The notes: generated by a model not told the origin, from the sequence alone. Positions 36,239 to 45,108 are shown, numbered from the stretch's first letter. The stretch is DNA of 64,000 nucleotides from Bacteroidota bacterium (GCA_021155905.1 JAJNBG010000005.1:62001-126000); one strand, 5' to 3'. A program made the numbers and translations.

Positions 36239-37138
36239 TTATTTTTTCTTTACAGTTCCTTTTTTAGTTGCAACCTTTTTAGCTGCCTTCTTAACCGCAA
36301 CTTTCTTTGGCGCTGCCTTCTTTGCAATAGGTTTCTCAGCAGCTGTTTTTTTAACCGCAACTTTCTTTAGTTCAGCTTTCTTAACTATAGTTTTCTTGAT
36401 TGGGACTTTCTTCACACTGGCGGCTGAGGCTCCCGAAGCCACCGGTTTCTTAGTAACTTCTTTTTTCGAAGGGTCTTTTTTAACGGCTCTAGATTTAACG
36501 GATACATTACCACCATTCATTTGACAATATTCACAATACTGACTCACCACACATTCGTCGTGTTTTGGATTCGTTGGACGGCAGGTTTCACGGCCTAAAA
36601 AAGAAATGGCCATTCCTACTTCTCCCCATGTATTTTCAGGCATGGCTTCCATTAACTGGGCTTCAATTTTTTTCGGATCAGTCCCTGTTGCAATGCCCAA
36701 ACGCGGAGCTACGCGCACCACATGTAAATCCACAATAATACCTTCGGCTTTTTTACCCGACTCACGCATGATGACATTGGCCGACTTTCTGCCAATTCCT
36801 GGAAGAGCGGTTAAGCCTTCCATTGTTAGAGGAATGTTCTTATCCTCTTTTACTGTCCTGGCAATCTGCATGATCCAATTAGCTTTGTTTCCGAAATTAC
36901 GAACCTTGGAAATAAAAGGGATCAGTGATTCCACATTGGAATTTGCCAGTACTTTTAAATTGGGGAATTCTTTGAACAATGCAGGAGCCAATGAATTGAT
37001 GTGCCTGTCTGAATCCTGTGCAGATAAAATAACCATTACCAATAGCTGGTAAGTGTTCTTATAGTCCAAAGGATGTTGCTTTCCTTTGTACTTATCAAGC
37101 AATGGTTTTAAGGCAACCGGCCAGTTGGTTGATTTCAT
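36239..37138 (-). CDS. nth: Endonuclease III with a Lys/Ala-rich C-terminal tail
   Basis: This bifunctional DNA glycosylase/AP lyase removes oxidised pyrimidines. Residues 1-205 are the enzyme: the helix-hairpin-helix LPGIGRKSANV with catalytic Lys118, and Asp137 in VDLHVVRVAPRLG. The Fe-S loop reads C186-x6-H193-x2-C196-x5-C202, so the second of the four usual Cys ligands is His; another Cys lies at 205. Residues about 215-299 are a Lys/Ala/Val-rich tail (KKVAVKK, AKKVATKK) like histone H1 or AlgP and should bind DNA nonspecifically. Normal Nth is about 210-225 residues. It is transcribed toward the kelch gene. Confidence 0.93.
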   Translation of the reverse strand: MKSTNWPVALKPLLDKYKGKQHPLDYKNTYQLLVMVILSAQDSDRHINSLAPALFKEFPNLKVLANSNVESLIPFISKVRNFGNKANWIMQIARTVKEDKNIPLTMEGLTALPGIGRKSANVIMRESGKKAEGIIVDLHVVRVAPRLGIATGTDPKKIEAQLMEAMPENTWGEVGMAISFLGRETCRPTNPKHDECVVSQYCEYCQMNGGNVSVKSRAVKKDPSKKEVTKKPVASGASAASVKKVPIKKTIVKKAELKKVAVKKTAAEKPIAKKAAPKKVAVKKAAKKVATKKGTVKKK

Positions 37139-37164
37139 GCAAATAAATTTAAATAATTATTTAC

Positions 37165-38385
37165 TTAATTCAATTTAAAATATTCCTTGGCTTTCATTGC
37201 GATCTCATTACCATAAGCCAATGATGCCGTTGCCGCTGGTGATGGTGAATTAATCACATGCATAGAGTTGCCTTGGTATTCAATTTTAAAATCATCCAGC
37301 ATATCACCTTCAGGTCCTAAAGCCATCGCACGGATCCCGCAACGGGCAGGTTCAATATCATCCATCTGCAAATCAGGAATCAATTTACGCAAGCGATTCA
37401 GAAAATAGGTTTTACTGAAAGCGCCACGGTATTCATCCATTCCAAAACGCCAGTGCTTGGCAAAAAATTTCCAGGTACCTTTAAAACCAAAAGCCTGCAA
37501 AGTATCCCTGAAACTGAAAGCAGTTTTGCTATAGCCTTCTCTGGCAAATACAAAAACCGCATTAGGCCCGCATTCTACTCCACCTTTGATCATTCGTGTA
37601 AAGTGAACACCCAAAAACGGGAACTGAGGATTAGGAACCGGGTAAATTAAATTCTTCACTTTCTTTCTTCCCTTTTCAGTCAGGTCATAATAATCTCCAC
37701 GGAAACCTACAATAGCCGCATCGGTTTTGACTTTATCTTTTTTGGTAATACGGTCAGCCTGTAAACCAGCACAGGAAATCAAATATTTACAATTAAATGT
37801 TCCATGTTCGGTGATGACATCGGTAGAATCGCTTTGGTGATTAAAGTCGGTCACTTTATGGCCGGTTAATACTTTACTGCCGTTATTTTTGGCATGGATC
37901 AGTTCCACATATTTTCTGGCAACATCTGTATAATCAATGATCCCTGTACATGGCACCCAGATTCCTGCAATACCTTCACAGTGTGGCTCAATTTCCTTGA
38001 TGCGTTTGGCATCGATCATTTCAATGCCTTCCACTCCGTTCGCCAAACCATTATTAAAAACTTTGTTCATGTGCGCCAGCTCGCTTTCTTCAGTGGCAAC
38101 AATGATCTTTCCACAAAGGTCATGTGGGATATTATGTTCTTTCACAAATTCCATCAGCTCCCTTCTGCCGGCCACACAATTGATGGCTTTGTAAGAACCC
38201 GGTTTGTAGTAAATACCCGAATGGATTACACCTGAATTATGGCCCGTTTGATGTTCAGCCACTTCTTTTTCTTTTTCCAGGACCAGGATGGTTTTATTTG
38301 GGTTTTGTAATGTCAGCTTATAGGCAGTTGCTAATCCAACGATCCCGCCGCCAACTATAATGATATCGTAATGTGTAGTGCTCAT
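37165..38385 (-). CDS. lhgO: L-2-hydroxyglutarate oxidase/dehydrogenase (FAD)
   Basis: The enzyme oxidises L-2-hydroxyglutarate to 2-oxoglutarate, a metabolite-repair reaction. From the Met at 38385 (MSTTHYD) the protein has 406 residues; a Met three codons earlier (38394) is also possible. Family features are the FAD motif IIIVGGGIVGLATAY, the ERK/EKE end of the second strand, HQTGHNSGVIHSGIYYKPGS (very characteristic of LhgO), and the C-terminal RCGIRAMALGP and INSPSPAATASLAYG. It probably works as a single-gene unit, with a TATTTTTG -7 box at 38406-38413 on the minus strand. Confidence 0.94.
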   Translation of the reverse strand: MSTTHYDIIIVGGGIVGLATAYKLTLQNPNKTILVLEKEKEVAEHQTGHNSGVIHSGIYYKPGSYKAINCVAGRRELMEFVKEHNIPHDLCGKIIVATEESELAHMNKVFNNGLANGVEGIEMIDAKRIKEIEPHCEGIAGIWVPCTGIIDYTDVARKYVELIHAKNNGSKVLTGHKVTDFNHQSDSTDVITEHGTFNCKYLISCAGLQADRITKKDKVKTDAAIVGFRGDYYDLTEKGRKKVKNLIYPVPNPQFPFLGVHFTRMIKGGVECGPNAVFVFAREGYSKTAFSFRDTLQAFGFKGTWKFFAKHWRFGMDEYRGAFSKTYFLNRLRKLIPDLQMDDIEPARCGIRAMALGPEGDMLDDFKIEYQGNSMHVINSPSPAATASLAYGNEIAMKAKEYFKLN

Positions 38386-38405
38386 TTGTCTCAATTGTAA
38401 TTCGT

Positions 38406-38413
38406 CAAAAATA
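38406..38413 (-). promoter_or_regulatory. -7 box of lhgO
   Basis: On the minus strand it reads TATTTTTG (TAnnTTTG), 20 nt upstream of the ATG at 38385. No clear -33 element was seen. Confidence 0.45.
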
Positions 38414-38521
38414 CAAATTATTATGGTTTAATAATGCGATGGTGCTCAGGTATAAATCCGAAACTAAGCGGTAAACATCTCTTTTTCAGGTTAACCTAAA
38501 AACCATTAATTGCCTTTTCCT

Positions 38522-38538
38522 GGTTGTAAATTACAACC
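38522..38538. promoter_or_regulatory. 17-bp palindrome upstream of the response-regulator gene
   Basis: The sequence GGTTGTAAATTACAACC has 8-bp perfect arms around one A and is followed by GTTTTTT. It could be an operator or a short terminator-like hairpin. Confidence 0.5.
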
Positions 38539-38552
38539 GTTTTTTAAGTAAT

Positions 38553-38576
38553 TATATATATATATATATATATATA
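38553..38576. repeat. (TA)12 simple sequence repeat
   Basis: Twelve uninterrupted TA dinucleotides lie 29 bp upstream of the -33 element of the response-regulator operon. A tract of this length can slip and cruciform easily. Confidence 0.9.
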
Positions 38577-38604
38577 CCCTATTAGTTCAATTTTAATCGT
38601 GTTA

Positions 38605-38633
38605 TTGTTTTTCATTCCCTATATTTATCTTTT
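38605..38633 (+). promoter_or_regulatory. Promoter of the response regulator / CheB-CheR kinase operon
   Basis: TTG (38605-38607) and TATCTTTT (38626-38633) are separated by 18 nt. The -7 box has T in place of the final G of the consensus. Confidence 0.5.
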
Positions 38634-38660
38634 TAGGCTGTTCACATCTAATATATATTT

Positions 38661-39128
38661 ATGGGAAACAAAGAAACTCATATTGCTTTTAATGTCCTTT
38701 TAGCAGATGACGATAAGGATGACCGTTTCTTTTTTAAAAAAGCATTGGGTGACATTAACATTCCAACGAAGCTTGTCACTGTTCCTAACGGAGAACAACT
38801 GATGACATACCTTAGTGAAAACTCAGAAAAACTTCCTGATGTTCTTTTCCTTGATCTCAACATGCCCCGGAAAAACGGGAATGAATGCCTGGTAGAGATA
38901 AAAGAACAGGTTAAGTTAAGGAACATGCCTGTGATCATTTATTCTACATCCTTAAGGGATGAAGTGGTCGATGTATTATATGACAGCGGTGCCCATTATT
39001 ATATACAAAAATGTGATTTTGTAGAACTCACCAAAACCCTTCAAACAATTTTTACCGTGCTTTCACAAAATACAAAAAGGCCCTCCAGGAGCAAATTTGT
39101 GTTGAGCTTAAAAGAATTAAAAAATTAA
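38661..39128 (+). CDS. Single-domain response regulator
   Basis: The 155 residues contain one CheY-like receiver domain and no output domain. Acidic pocket residues are ADDDKDD near the N-terminus, the phospho-acceptor is Asp65 in FLDLNMP, a Ser/Thr follows in IIYSTS, and the lysine is in YYIQKCDF. Residues from about 137 form a short basic tail (TKRPSRSKF). Similarity is to Rcp1-type receivers that work with phytochrome-like kinases. It stands 4 nt upstream of the multidomain kinase gene and is almost certainly its partner. Confidence 0.93.
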   Translation: MGNKETHIAFNVLLADDDKDDRFFFKKALGDINIPTKLVTVPNGEQLMTYLSENSEKLPDVLFLDLNMPRKNGNECLVEIKEQVKLRNMPVIIYSTSLRDEVVDVLYDSGAHYYIQKCDFVELTKTLQTIFTVLSQNTKRPSRSKFVLSLKELKN

Positions 39129-39132
39129 ACCA

Positions 39133-42100
39133 ATGTTAAAAAAAACCGCCGCAAAAAAAACAAAAACTCCGGTAAAAAAAGCAACCAAAGAGCGGCCGGT
39201 TAAACAGAAACCTAAAACCAGGTTGTCAAAAAAAGAGAAGCATTTTCCTGTTGTTGCTATTGGCAGCTCTGCTGGCGGAATAAAAGCACTCACCTCATTT
39301 TTCAAGAACCTTCCGGCAAAAACAGGAATGGCATATATCATTGTGCAGCATTTGAGCAAGGACCATGAAAGTTTTCTCACCGAGATATTATCCAAAACAA
39401 CCTTAATGAGGGTACAGGAAATTGATGATATGGAACTGATGAAACCTGACAATGTTTATGTGATACCCTACAACAAAGGCATTGAGGTAACAGACGGTCA
39501 TATCAGACTTATCCCACGTGACAAAGGCGGAATTCCTGTGTCCATTGATGTTTTGTTTACCTCCCTGGCAGAAACCCATGGGAAGAATGTGATCGGCATC
39601 ATCCTTTCCGGTAATGGCAATGACGGCACCAAAGGCTTAAGAGCGATCAAAAATGTAGGAGGAATTACCTTTGCCCAGGACGATTCAGCCCAATCAGGCA
39701 GCATGCCGGAATCCGCCATTGCAGAAGGTTCTGTGGACCACGTTTTATCAGCCAGGGAAATTGCAAAGAGCCTTGCCGCTTTTAGTAAAAACAAATTTAA
39801 AGAAGTACAGACCTCAAAAGAAAAATCCTTGAACGACCTTGACCTGAAAAAAATCCTGGTAACACTTTACAATACTATCCATGTGGATTTTAGCCGTTAT
39901 AAAATGACGACCGTCAAACGCAGGATCAATCATCGCATCCACTTATGTGACGCAAAAAATTTGAAAGAATATGCTGAGCTGCTGGAAAAAGATAAAAAAG
40001 AGGTTGAGCATCTATATAAGGACCTGCTCATCAATGTCACCAGTTTTTTCAGAGATAAGGACACTTACCAGTATTTAAAAAAATCCTTCCTCCCCGCTCT
40101 GCTCAAAAAGAAATCTCCTGGTGAATCCTTACGGATCTGGGTCCCGGCATGTTCTTCCGGAGAAGAAGCTTATTCCATTGCGATGATGCTCATTGAATTG
40201 CAGGATCGCAAAATTCAAAAGATACCGATCCAGATCTTTGCCACCGACCTGAGCGAACAGGCTATCTATAATGCCCGCATGGGAGAATATTCCCAGGCAG
40301 ATGTAGAAAAGATCCCTGCTCAACAACTGAAACGCTTTTTTTTAAAAACAGGAAACCAGTACCGTGTGGTTAAAGAGCTGAGGGCCATGTGTGTGTTTGC
40401 TCCTCATAATATATTAAGTGACCCGCCTTTTGCACACCTGGATTTTATTTCATGCTGTAACCTGTTTATTTATTTTGATGCCAGCGCGCAAAAGAAAGCA
40501 CTCACCACATTGCACTTTGCCCTGAACGATGGAGGATATTTAATGCTGGGAAAATCAGAGAGTGTTGGTTCTGTATCGCCTTTATTTATCCAGGCCAATA
40601 AAACATTTAAGATCTATAGCCGCAAAAAGAACGGGGGTATACGTAAAATTCCCGAATTAACACCTCGCTCACATATTCCATTTGCCGATAAAAATGTAAA
40701 AGCCTATTCTAAAAAGAATGATGGTGCCAATTCCATAGAACTGGATAAAGCCATCGATGCCTTTTTGCTGGCCAAACACATGCCCGCCTGTGCCATTATC
40801 AATAAGGATATGGAAATCATCAAATTCAGGGGCTCTACCTCTTTTTACCTGAACCATCCTTCCGGGAATGCAAGCCTTAACATTTTAAAAATGACACGGC
40901 CGGAATTTGCCTTTGAATTACGCAGCGCCATTCAACAGGTTAATGCCAGCGGATTGTCAGTCAGGAAAACGAATATTGAATTAAATTCAGAATACCTGGC
41001 AGATACAGCGCACAGCGTTTCACTGGAAGTGTGTCCGCTCAAAATGGAATGGGAAGAACCCTTGTTGCTTGTTGTTTTTAATTTACAGGAACTGGTTGAA
41101 AAAGATCCTGAAAAAGGAAAGGGCACTAAAACAGGTATTACTCAAAAAGATCTTAAGATAAAGCGCCAGGCAGAGGAACTAAAAACAGTACATGCAGAAA
41201 TGCATGCCATCATTGACGCTAAGGAAACCGCTTTCGAGGAATTGCAGGCCGCCAATGAAGAAATTGTTTCTACCAACGAAGAGTTCCAGACCTTAAATGA
41301 AGAACTGGAAACATCCAAAGAAGAAATCGAAGCCACCAATGAAGAGTTGATTACGGCCAACCAGGAACTGCGTGCCAGAAATGATCAGTTGGCGGAAACC
41401 TATGACTTTGCCGAAAACATATTAATGACCCTGCATGAACCTTTTCTGATCCTGGACAAAAACCTGAGGATCCGTTCAGCCAATGACGCATTCTATACTA
41501 AATTCCTGGCCAAGAAAAATGACACCGAGGGCAAGCTACTATTTGAATTAGGTAATTCCGAGTGGGACATTGATCAGCTGAGGGATTTTTTAGAAGGTTT
41601 ACTTAAAAAGAATGCGAATTTAAAGGAATACGAGATCACCAATGTGTTTCCTACCATTGGCAAAAAAACCCTGTTACTGAACGCCCGGCAAATCGTTCAA
41701 AAATCACAGAATGAACAGTTAATCATGTTAGCCTTTACAGATATAACAGAAAGAACCCAGAAAGGAAAAGCTGAAAAATATAAGCTGGAAGGTATTATCA
41801 ATGAACAAACGAATGAGCTTGAAATAAGTAATAAAGCACTTGAAGAAAAGAACATCTTCCTGGAAAAAATCAACACGGAGCTTGAAACCTTTACTTTTGT
41901 TTCAAGTCACGACTTGCAGGAACCATTGCGAAAAGTGAAAAACTTCACATCTATTCTACTTCTTGAAGAAAAGAAGAATTTATCCCGAACAGGTAAGATG
42001 TACCTGAACAGAATGCAGGAAACGGTCACGAAAATGCAGACTTTACTCGAAGATCTCCTGGCTTATTCGAGAGCTAAAAACAAGGACTATAAAATAGAAA

Positions 42101-42582
42101 AAACAGATCTTACCATGATCGCTAAAGAAACAGTGCTTGATTTTAATGATCTGGTCAAAGAAAAAAAAGCGGTGATCAAAATAACAGAAATGTGTTCTGC
42201 AAAGATCATCCGATTCCAGTTCAGGCAGGTCTTTCAAAACATGTTGAGTAATTCACTTAAATTTGCTCATCCTGAACGAAGGCCAACCATAACCATAAAA
42301 AGTGAGATGGTATACGGAAAGACACTAAAGGAGCTGGGCCTCTCGTCTACTTTGAAATACTGCCATATTACGTTTTCAGACAATGGCATTGGTTTCGATC
42401 CTAAATATAAGGAACGTATTTTTGAAGTCTTTCAACGTCTTCATGAATACGATGAATATAAAGGCACCGGTATCGGGCTTGCGATTTGCAAAAGGATCAT
42501 TGAAAATCATAATGGAATCATGTTAGCCAGCGGAAAAACAAACATAGGAGCCACATTTGAAATTTATATTCCTGTATCTTAA
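39133..42582 (+). CDS. CheB-CheR-PAS-histidine kinase fusion protein
   Basis: The 1149-residue cytoplasmic protein joins five units. A Lys-rich leader (1-36) precedes a CheB methylesterase domain (about 37-220) with catalytic Ser46, His73 and Asp164. CheR methyltransferase (about 228-505) has SAM motifs in RIWVPACSSGEEAYSIAM. A PAS-like region spans about 530-655, a long coiled coil about 665-765 and a PAS domain about 765-885. The kinase core has HisKA His926 in SSHDLQEPLRKVKNF and an HATPase with FSDNGIGFDP and GTGIGLAICKRIIE. No receiver domain is attached; the preceding gene supplies one. No chemoreceptor is nearby, so the methylation substrate is unknown. Confidence 0.94.
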   Translation: MLKKTAAKKTKTPVKKATKERPVKQKPKTRLSKKEKHFPVVAIGSSAGGIKALTSFFKNLPAKTGMAYIIVQHLSKDHESFLTEILSKTTLMRVQEIDDMELMKPDNVYVIPYNKGIEVTDGHIRLIPRDKGGIPVSIDVLFTSLAETHGKNVIGIILSGNGNDGTKGLRAIKNVGGITFAQDDSAQSGSMPESAIAEGSVDHVLSAREIAKSLAAFSKNKFKEVQTSKEKSLNDLDLKKILVTLYNTIHVDFSRYKMTTVKRRINHRIHLCDAKNLKEYAELLEKDKKEVEHLYKDLLINVTSFFRDKDTYQYLKKSFLPALLKKKSPGESLRIWVPACSSGEEAYSIAMMLIELQDRKIQKIPIQIFATDLSEQAIYNARMGEYSQADVEKIPAQQLKRFFLKTGNQYRVVKELRAMCVFAPHNILSDPPFAHLDFISCCNLFIYFDASAQKKALTTLHFALNDGGYLMLGKSESVGSVSPLFIQANKTFKIYSRKKNGGIRKIPELTPRSHIPFADKNVKAYSKKNDGANSIELDKAIDAFLLAKHMPACAIINKDMEIIKFRGSTSFYLNHPSGNASLNILKMTRPEFAFELRSAIQQVNASGLSVRKTNIELNSEYLADTAHSVSLEVCPLKMEWEEPLLLVVFNLQELVEKDPEKGKGTKTGITQKDLKIKRQAEELKTVHAEMHAIIDAKETAFEELQAANEEIVSTNEEFQTLNEELETSKEEIEATNEELITANQELRARNDQLAETYDFAENILMTLHEPFLILDKNLRIRSANDAFYTKFLAKKNDTEGKLLFELGNSEWDIDQLRDFLEGLLKKNANLKEYEITNVFPTIGKKTLLLNARQIVQKSQNEQLIMLAFTDITERTQKGKAEKYKLEGIINEQTNELEISNKALEEKNIFLEKINTELETFTFVSSHDLQEPLRKVKNFTSILLLEEKKNLSRTGKMYLNRMQETVTKMQTLLEDLLAYSRAKNKDYKIEKTDLTMIAKETVLDFNDLVKEKKAVIKITEMCSAKIIRFQFRQVFQNMLSNSLKFAHPERRPTITIKSEMVYGKTLKELGLSSTLKYCHITFSDNGIGFDPKYKERIFEVFQRLHEYDEYKGTGIGLAICKRIIENHNGIMLASGKTNIGATFEIYIPVS

Positions 42583-42585
42583 TTC

Positions 42586-42606
42586 AACTATTGAAGGAAT
42601 AGTTTT
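42586..42606 (+). terminator. Weak hairpin after the kinase gene
   Basis: AACTATT (42586-42592) pairs with AATAGTT (42598-42604) around GAAGG, followed by TT and an AT-rich stretch. The T-tract is poor. Confidence 0.35.
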
Positions 42607-42635
42607 AAATTCGTAAACATTTATATTAAAAATTT

Positions 42636-43247
42636 ATGAAAATCATTTGTATAGGACGCAATTATGCCGAACACGCTAAAGAGTTAAACAATGCCATTCC
42701 AACCGAACCTGTTTTTTTTATGAAGCCTGATACCGCTTTATTAAAAGATGGTGAAGCGTTCTATTATCCTGATTTTACCAAAGACCTGCACCATGAAATT
42801 GAGATCGTGTTAAAGATCAGTAAAGTGGGCAAGCATATTAAACAAGAATTTGCACATAAATATTATGATGAAATAGGTTTGGGTATTGACTTTACTGCCA
42901 GGGATTTACAGACCAAAGCCAAAGAAAAAGGATTGCCATGGGAAAAAGCCAAAGCCTTTGATGGCTCTGCTCCTATCGGTAAATTTGTTTCCAAAAACTT
43001 ATTTACCGAATTATCCGACATTTCTTTTGAATTAAAGATCAATGACGAATCCAAACAGATCGGCAACACCAAAGACCTCTTGTTCAGCTTTGACCAGATC
43101 ATTGCTTATGTCTCTCAATTTGTGACTTTGAAAGTCGGAGATTTGATCTTCACAGGCACACCTGAAGGTGTAGGGCCTGTAAACATTGGAGATAAACTGC
43201 AGGGTTACATCAAAAACGAATTGTTTCTGGAGTTTGAAGTGAAGTAG
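42636..43247 (+). CDS. Fumarylacetoacetate hydrolase (FAH) family protein
   Basis: The 203-residue protein covers one FAH fold of the short FAHD1-like type. It begins with KIICIGRNYAEHAKELNN; metal ligands come from Glu-x-Glu in HHEIEIVLKI and Asp in GIGIDFTARDLQ-like context (observed GLGIDFTARDLQ). The C-terminus shows LIFTGTPEGVGPVNIGD, the family signature. Members are acylpyruvate hydrolases or oxaloacetate decarboxylases/tautomerases; which one is not decidable here. No catabolic operon surrounds it. Confidence 0.93.
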   Translation: MKIICIGRNYAEHAKELNNAIPTEPVFFMKPDTALLKDGEAFYYPDFTKDLHHEIEIVLKISKVGKHIKQEFAHKYYDEIGLGIDFTARDLQTKAKEKGLPWEKAKAFDGSAPIGKFVSKNLFTELSDISFELKINDESKQIGNTKDLLFSFDQIIAYVSQFVTLKVGDLIFTGTPEGVGPVNIGDKLQGYIKNELFLEFEVK

Positions 43248-43319
43248 TTTAATGGCCAACCATTTACATAAACAAAGAGTCAATAAGCTTCATTTTTGTC
43301 TTTAACATTTTAAATCAGT

Positions 43320-43335
43320 CTTATTGTTCAATAAG
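43320..43335. promoter_or_regulatory. Small palindrome upstream of the coiled-coil gene
   Basis: CTTATTG and CAATAAG are 7-bp arms separated by TT. A TATCTTTA sequence follows at 43339-43346. Possible operator or chance. Confidence 0.3.
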
Positions 43336-43418
43336 TCCTATCTTTATGGATATGCCTGGAGCTTGCAAATCAGGCGTTTACTTAACTGAATTAAAAATAT
43401 GTAACTAAAACAAAATAA

Positions 43419-43931
43419 ATGGAGAACCTGTACAAAACCACTGATGAATTAAAAGCAGAATTAATTGAATTAAAGCAGGAATTCCATTATTTACGTGATC
43501 TAAAAAATATTGACGACGATAAACGTGAACAATTAACACAGGAATTAGTAAATGTTTATAAAGAGATTGCCATCCAAAATGAAGAAAAAGGAAAACGGGC
43601 AGCCGAATTGATTATTGCAAACCTGGAATTAGACTTTCAAACGGAAGAGAAAAAGAAGCGGGCGGCTGAATTACTTGTTGCTAATATTGAACTTGCATTC
43701 CAGACAGTTGAGAAAGCAAAACGGGCAGCCGAACTTATTCTTGCTAATAAAGAACTTAGTTTTCAAAATCAGGAAAAGGAGAAACGGATTGCTGAACTTG
43801 CAAAAACAAAAAATAAATTAGAACAAATAAATAGTCAGTATCAGACACGGGAATTAAAAATAATTGAATTAAAAGAAGAAATAAATAAACTGTTAGCAGA
43901 CGCCGGCGGGGCGGAAAAATATGTTATTTAG
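43419..43931 (+). CDS. Stand-alone coiled-coil protein of 21-residue KRAAEL repeats
   Basis: The 170-residue protein is almost all alpha-helical. After an N-terminal helix (about 1-58) come three near-perfect 21-residue (three-heptad) units, starting KRAAELIIANLELDFQTEE, KRAAELLVANIELAFQTVE and KRAAELILANKELSFQNQE, then a decayed fourth (KRIAELAKTKNKLEQ). The same repeat is known as a linker in many PAS/histidine kinases of Bacteroidota, but no catalytic domain is attached here. It has no signal peptide. It may be a truncated sensor that still dimerises with intact sensors, or an independent scaffold. Confidence 0.8.
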   Translation: MENLYKTTDELKAELIELKQEFHYLRDLKNIDDDKREQLTQELVNVYKEIAIQNEEKGKRAAELIIANLELDFQTEEKKKRAAELLVANIELAFQTVEKAKRAAELILANKELSFQNQEKEKRIAELAKTKNKLEQINSQYQTRELKIIELKEEINKLLADAGGAEKYVI

Positions 43932-44106
43932 GCACTTAAAGCTATTTCATATTCTTAATTAAATTTGTTCTTCCATAAATTTTCAGATGATCTGATCAGG
44001 TTCGTTGGCGGACTATTACCCAGTTTCACCATATTTTTATTCATTTAAATCCGTTTCACATTGATTAAACTTTAGCGTAACTTTACATTCAATAAAATTT
44101 ATTGTT

Positions 44107-45108
44107 ATGAAAAAAATAAATGTTGCCATCAACGGTTTTGGACGAATTGGAAGAGTGTTTTTCAGATGCGCTTTTAATCACCCGGACATTAATATAGTTG
44201 CTATCAATGATATTACAGATTCTGAGACCCTTGCTCATCTTTTAAAATACGATTCCGTACACCGTCGTTTCCCCGGTGAAATCACACATGATGCGACACA
44301 CATCTATGTGAACGGGAAAGAAGTAAAAATCTTCGCATCCAAAGATCCTGAAAAATTGCCGTGGAAAGATCTTGGAATTGACATCGTGATCGAGTCCACC
44401 GGATTATTTTTAGATAAAGAGTCAGCGCAAAAACATTTGAACGCCGGTGCCAAAAAAATTATTTTGTCAGCGCCCGCTAAAGATGACGACATCCGCACCA
44501 TTGTGATGGGTGTGAATGATGACCAGTTACTAGCCACCGATACCATCGTTTCGAATGCTTCCTGCACGACTAACTGTGCTTCGCCTATGCTCCAGGTGTT
44601 AAAACAATGGGGCATCGAAGAAGCATATGTGACGACCGTTCACTCTTATACAGGCGACCAGCGTCTGCATGATGCTCCTCATAAAGACCTGAGAAGAGCA
44701 AGAGCTGCAGCCATGAGTATTATTCCAACAAGCACCGGTGCTGCAAAAGCACTGGGAAAAATATTTCCTGACCTGGAAGATAAATTAGGCGGATGCGGTA
44801 TGCGTGTTCCTGTACCTGATGGTTCCTTAACAGATATTACCTGTGTATTGACCGATTACCCAAGTGTGGAACAGATCAATACAGCATTTAAAGCCGCCTC
44901 AGAAAATGAACTAAGGGGCATTCTGGAATATTCTGAAGATCCTTTGGTTTCTGTCGATGTGATTGGGAATCCTCATTCCGTTGTATTTGATTCGGATTTC
45001 ACCAGCGTGGTTGGTAACCTCGTAAAAGTGATTGGCTGGTACGATAATGAATACGGATACAGCAACCGTTTAGTGGACCTGGTGTTGAAAATGCAGAGTT
45101 TTAAATAA
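44107..45108 (+). CDS. gap: Glyceraldehyde-3-phosphate dehydrogenase (type I, NAD-preferring)
   Basis: The glycolytic enzyme oxidises glyceraldehyde-3-phosphate to 1,3-bisphosphoglycerate. The 333-residue sequence has the NAD fold INGFGRIGRVFFR, Asp at the end of strand 2 (VAINDITD) that favours NAD over NADP, the active-site Cys153 in SNASCTTNC, and phosphate-site motifs HSYTGDQRLHDAPHKD and TSTGAAKA. The last conserved WYDNEYGYSNRLVDLV is present. It is monocistronic by spacing (175 nt before, 113 nt after). A TAACTTTA sequence at 44078-44085 may be a poor -7 box. Confidence 0.97.
   Translation: MKKINVAINGFGRIGRVFFRCAFNHPDINIVAINDITDSETLAHLLKYDSVHRRFPGEITHDATHIYVNGKEVKIFASKDPEKLPWKDLGIDIVIESTGLFLDKESAQKHLNAGAKKIILSAPAKDDDIRTIVMGVNDDQLLATDTIVSNASCTTNCASPMLQVLKQWGIEEAYVTTVHSYTGDQRLHDAPHKDLRRARAAAMSIIPTSTGAAKALGKIFPDLEDKLGGCGMRVPVPDGSLTDITCVLTDYPSVEQINTAFKAASENELRGILEYSEDPLVSVDVIGNPHSVVFDSDFTSVVGNLVKVIGWYDNEYGYSNRLVDLVLKMQSFK

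Noticed and set aside
36078-36524. 148-codon plus-strand frame overlapping the Nth tail
   Set aside because: It is the reverse strand of the Lys/Ala repeats of endonuclease III; the Phe-rich product is typical of such antisense reading.
43932-44106. Possible tRNA or small RNA between the coiled-coil gene and gap
   Set aside because: No cloverleaf-like stems, TTCGA loop or terminator were found; it looks like plain spacer.
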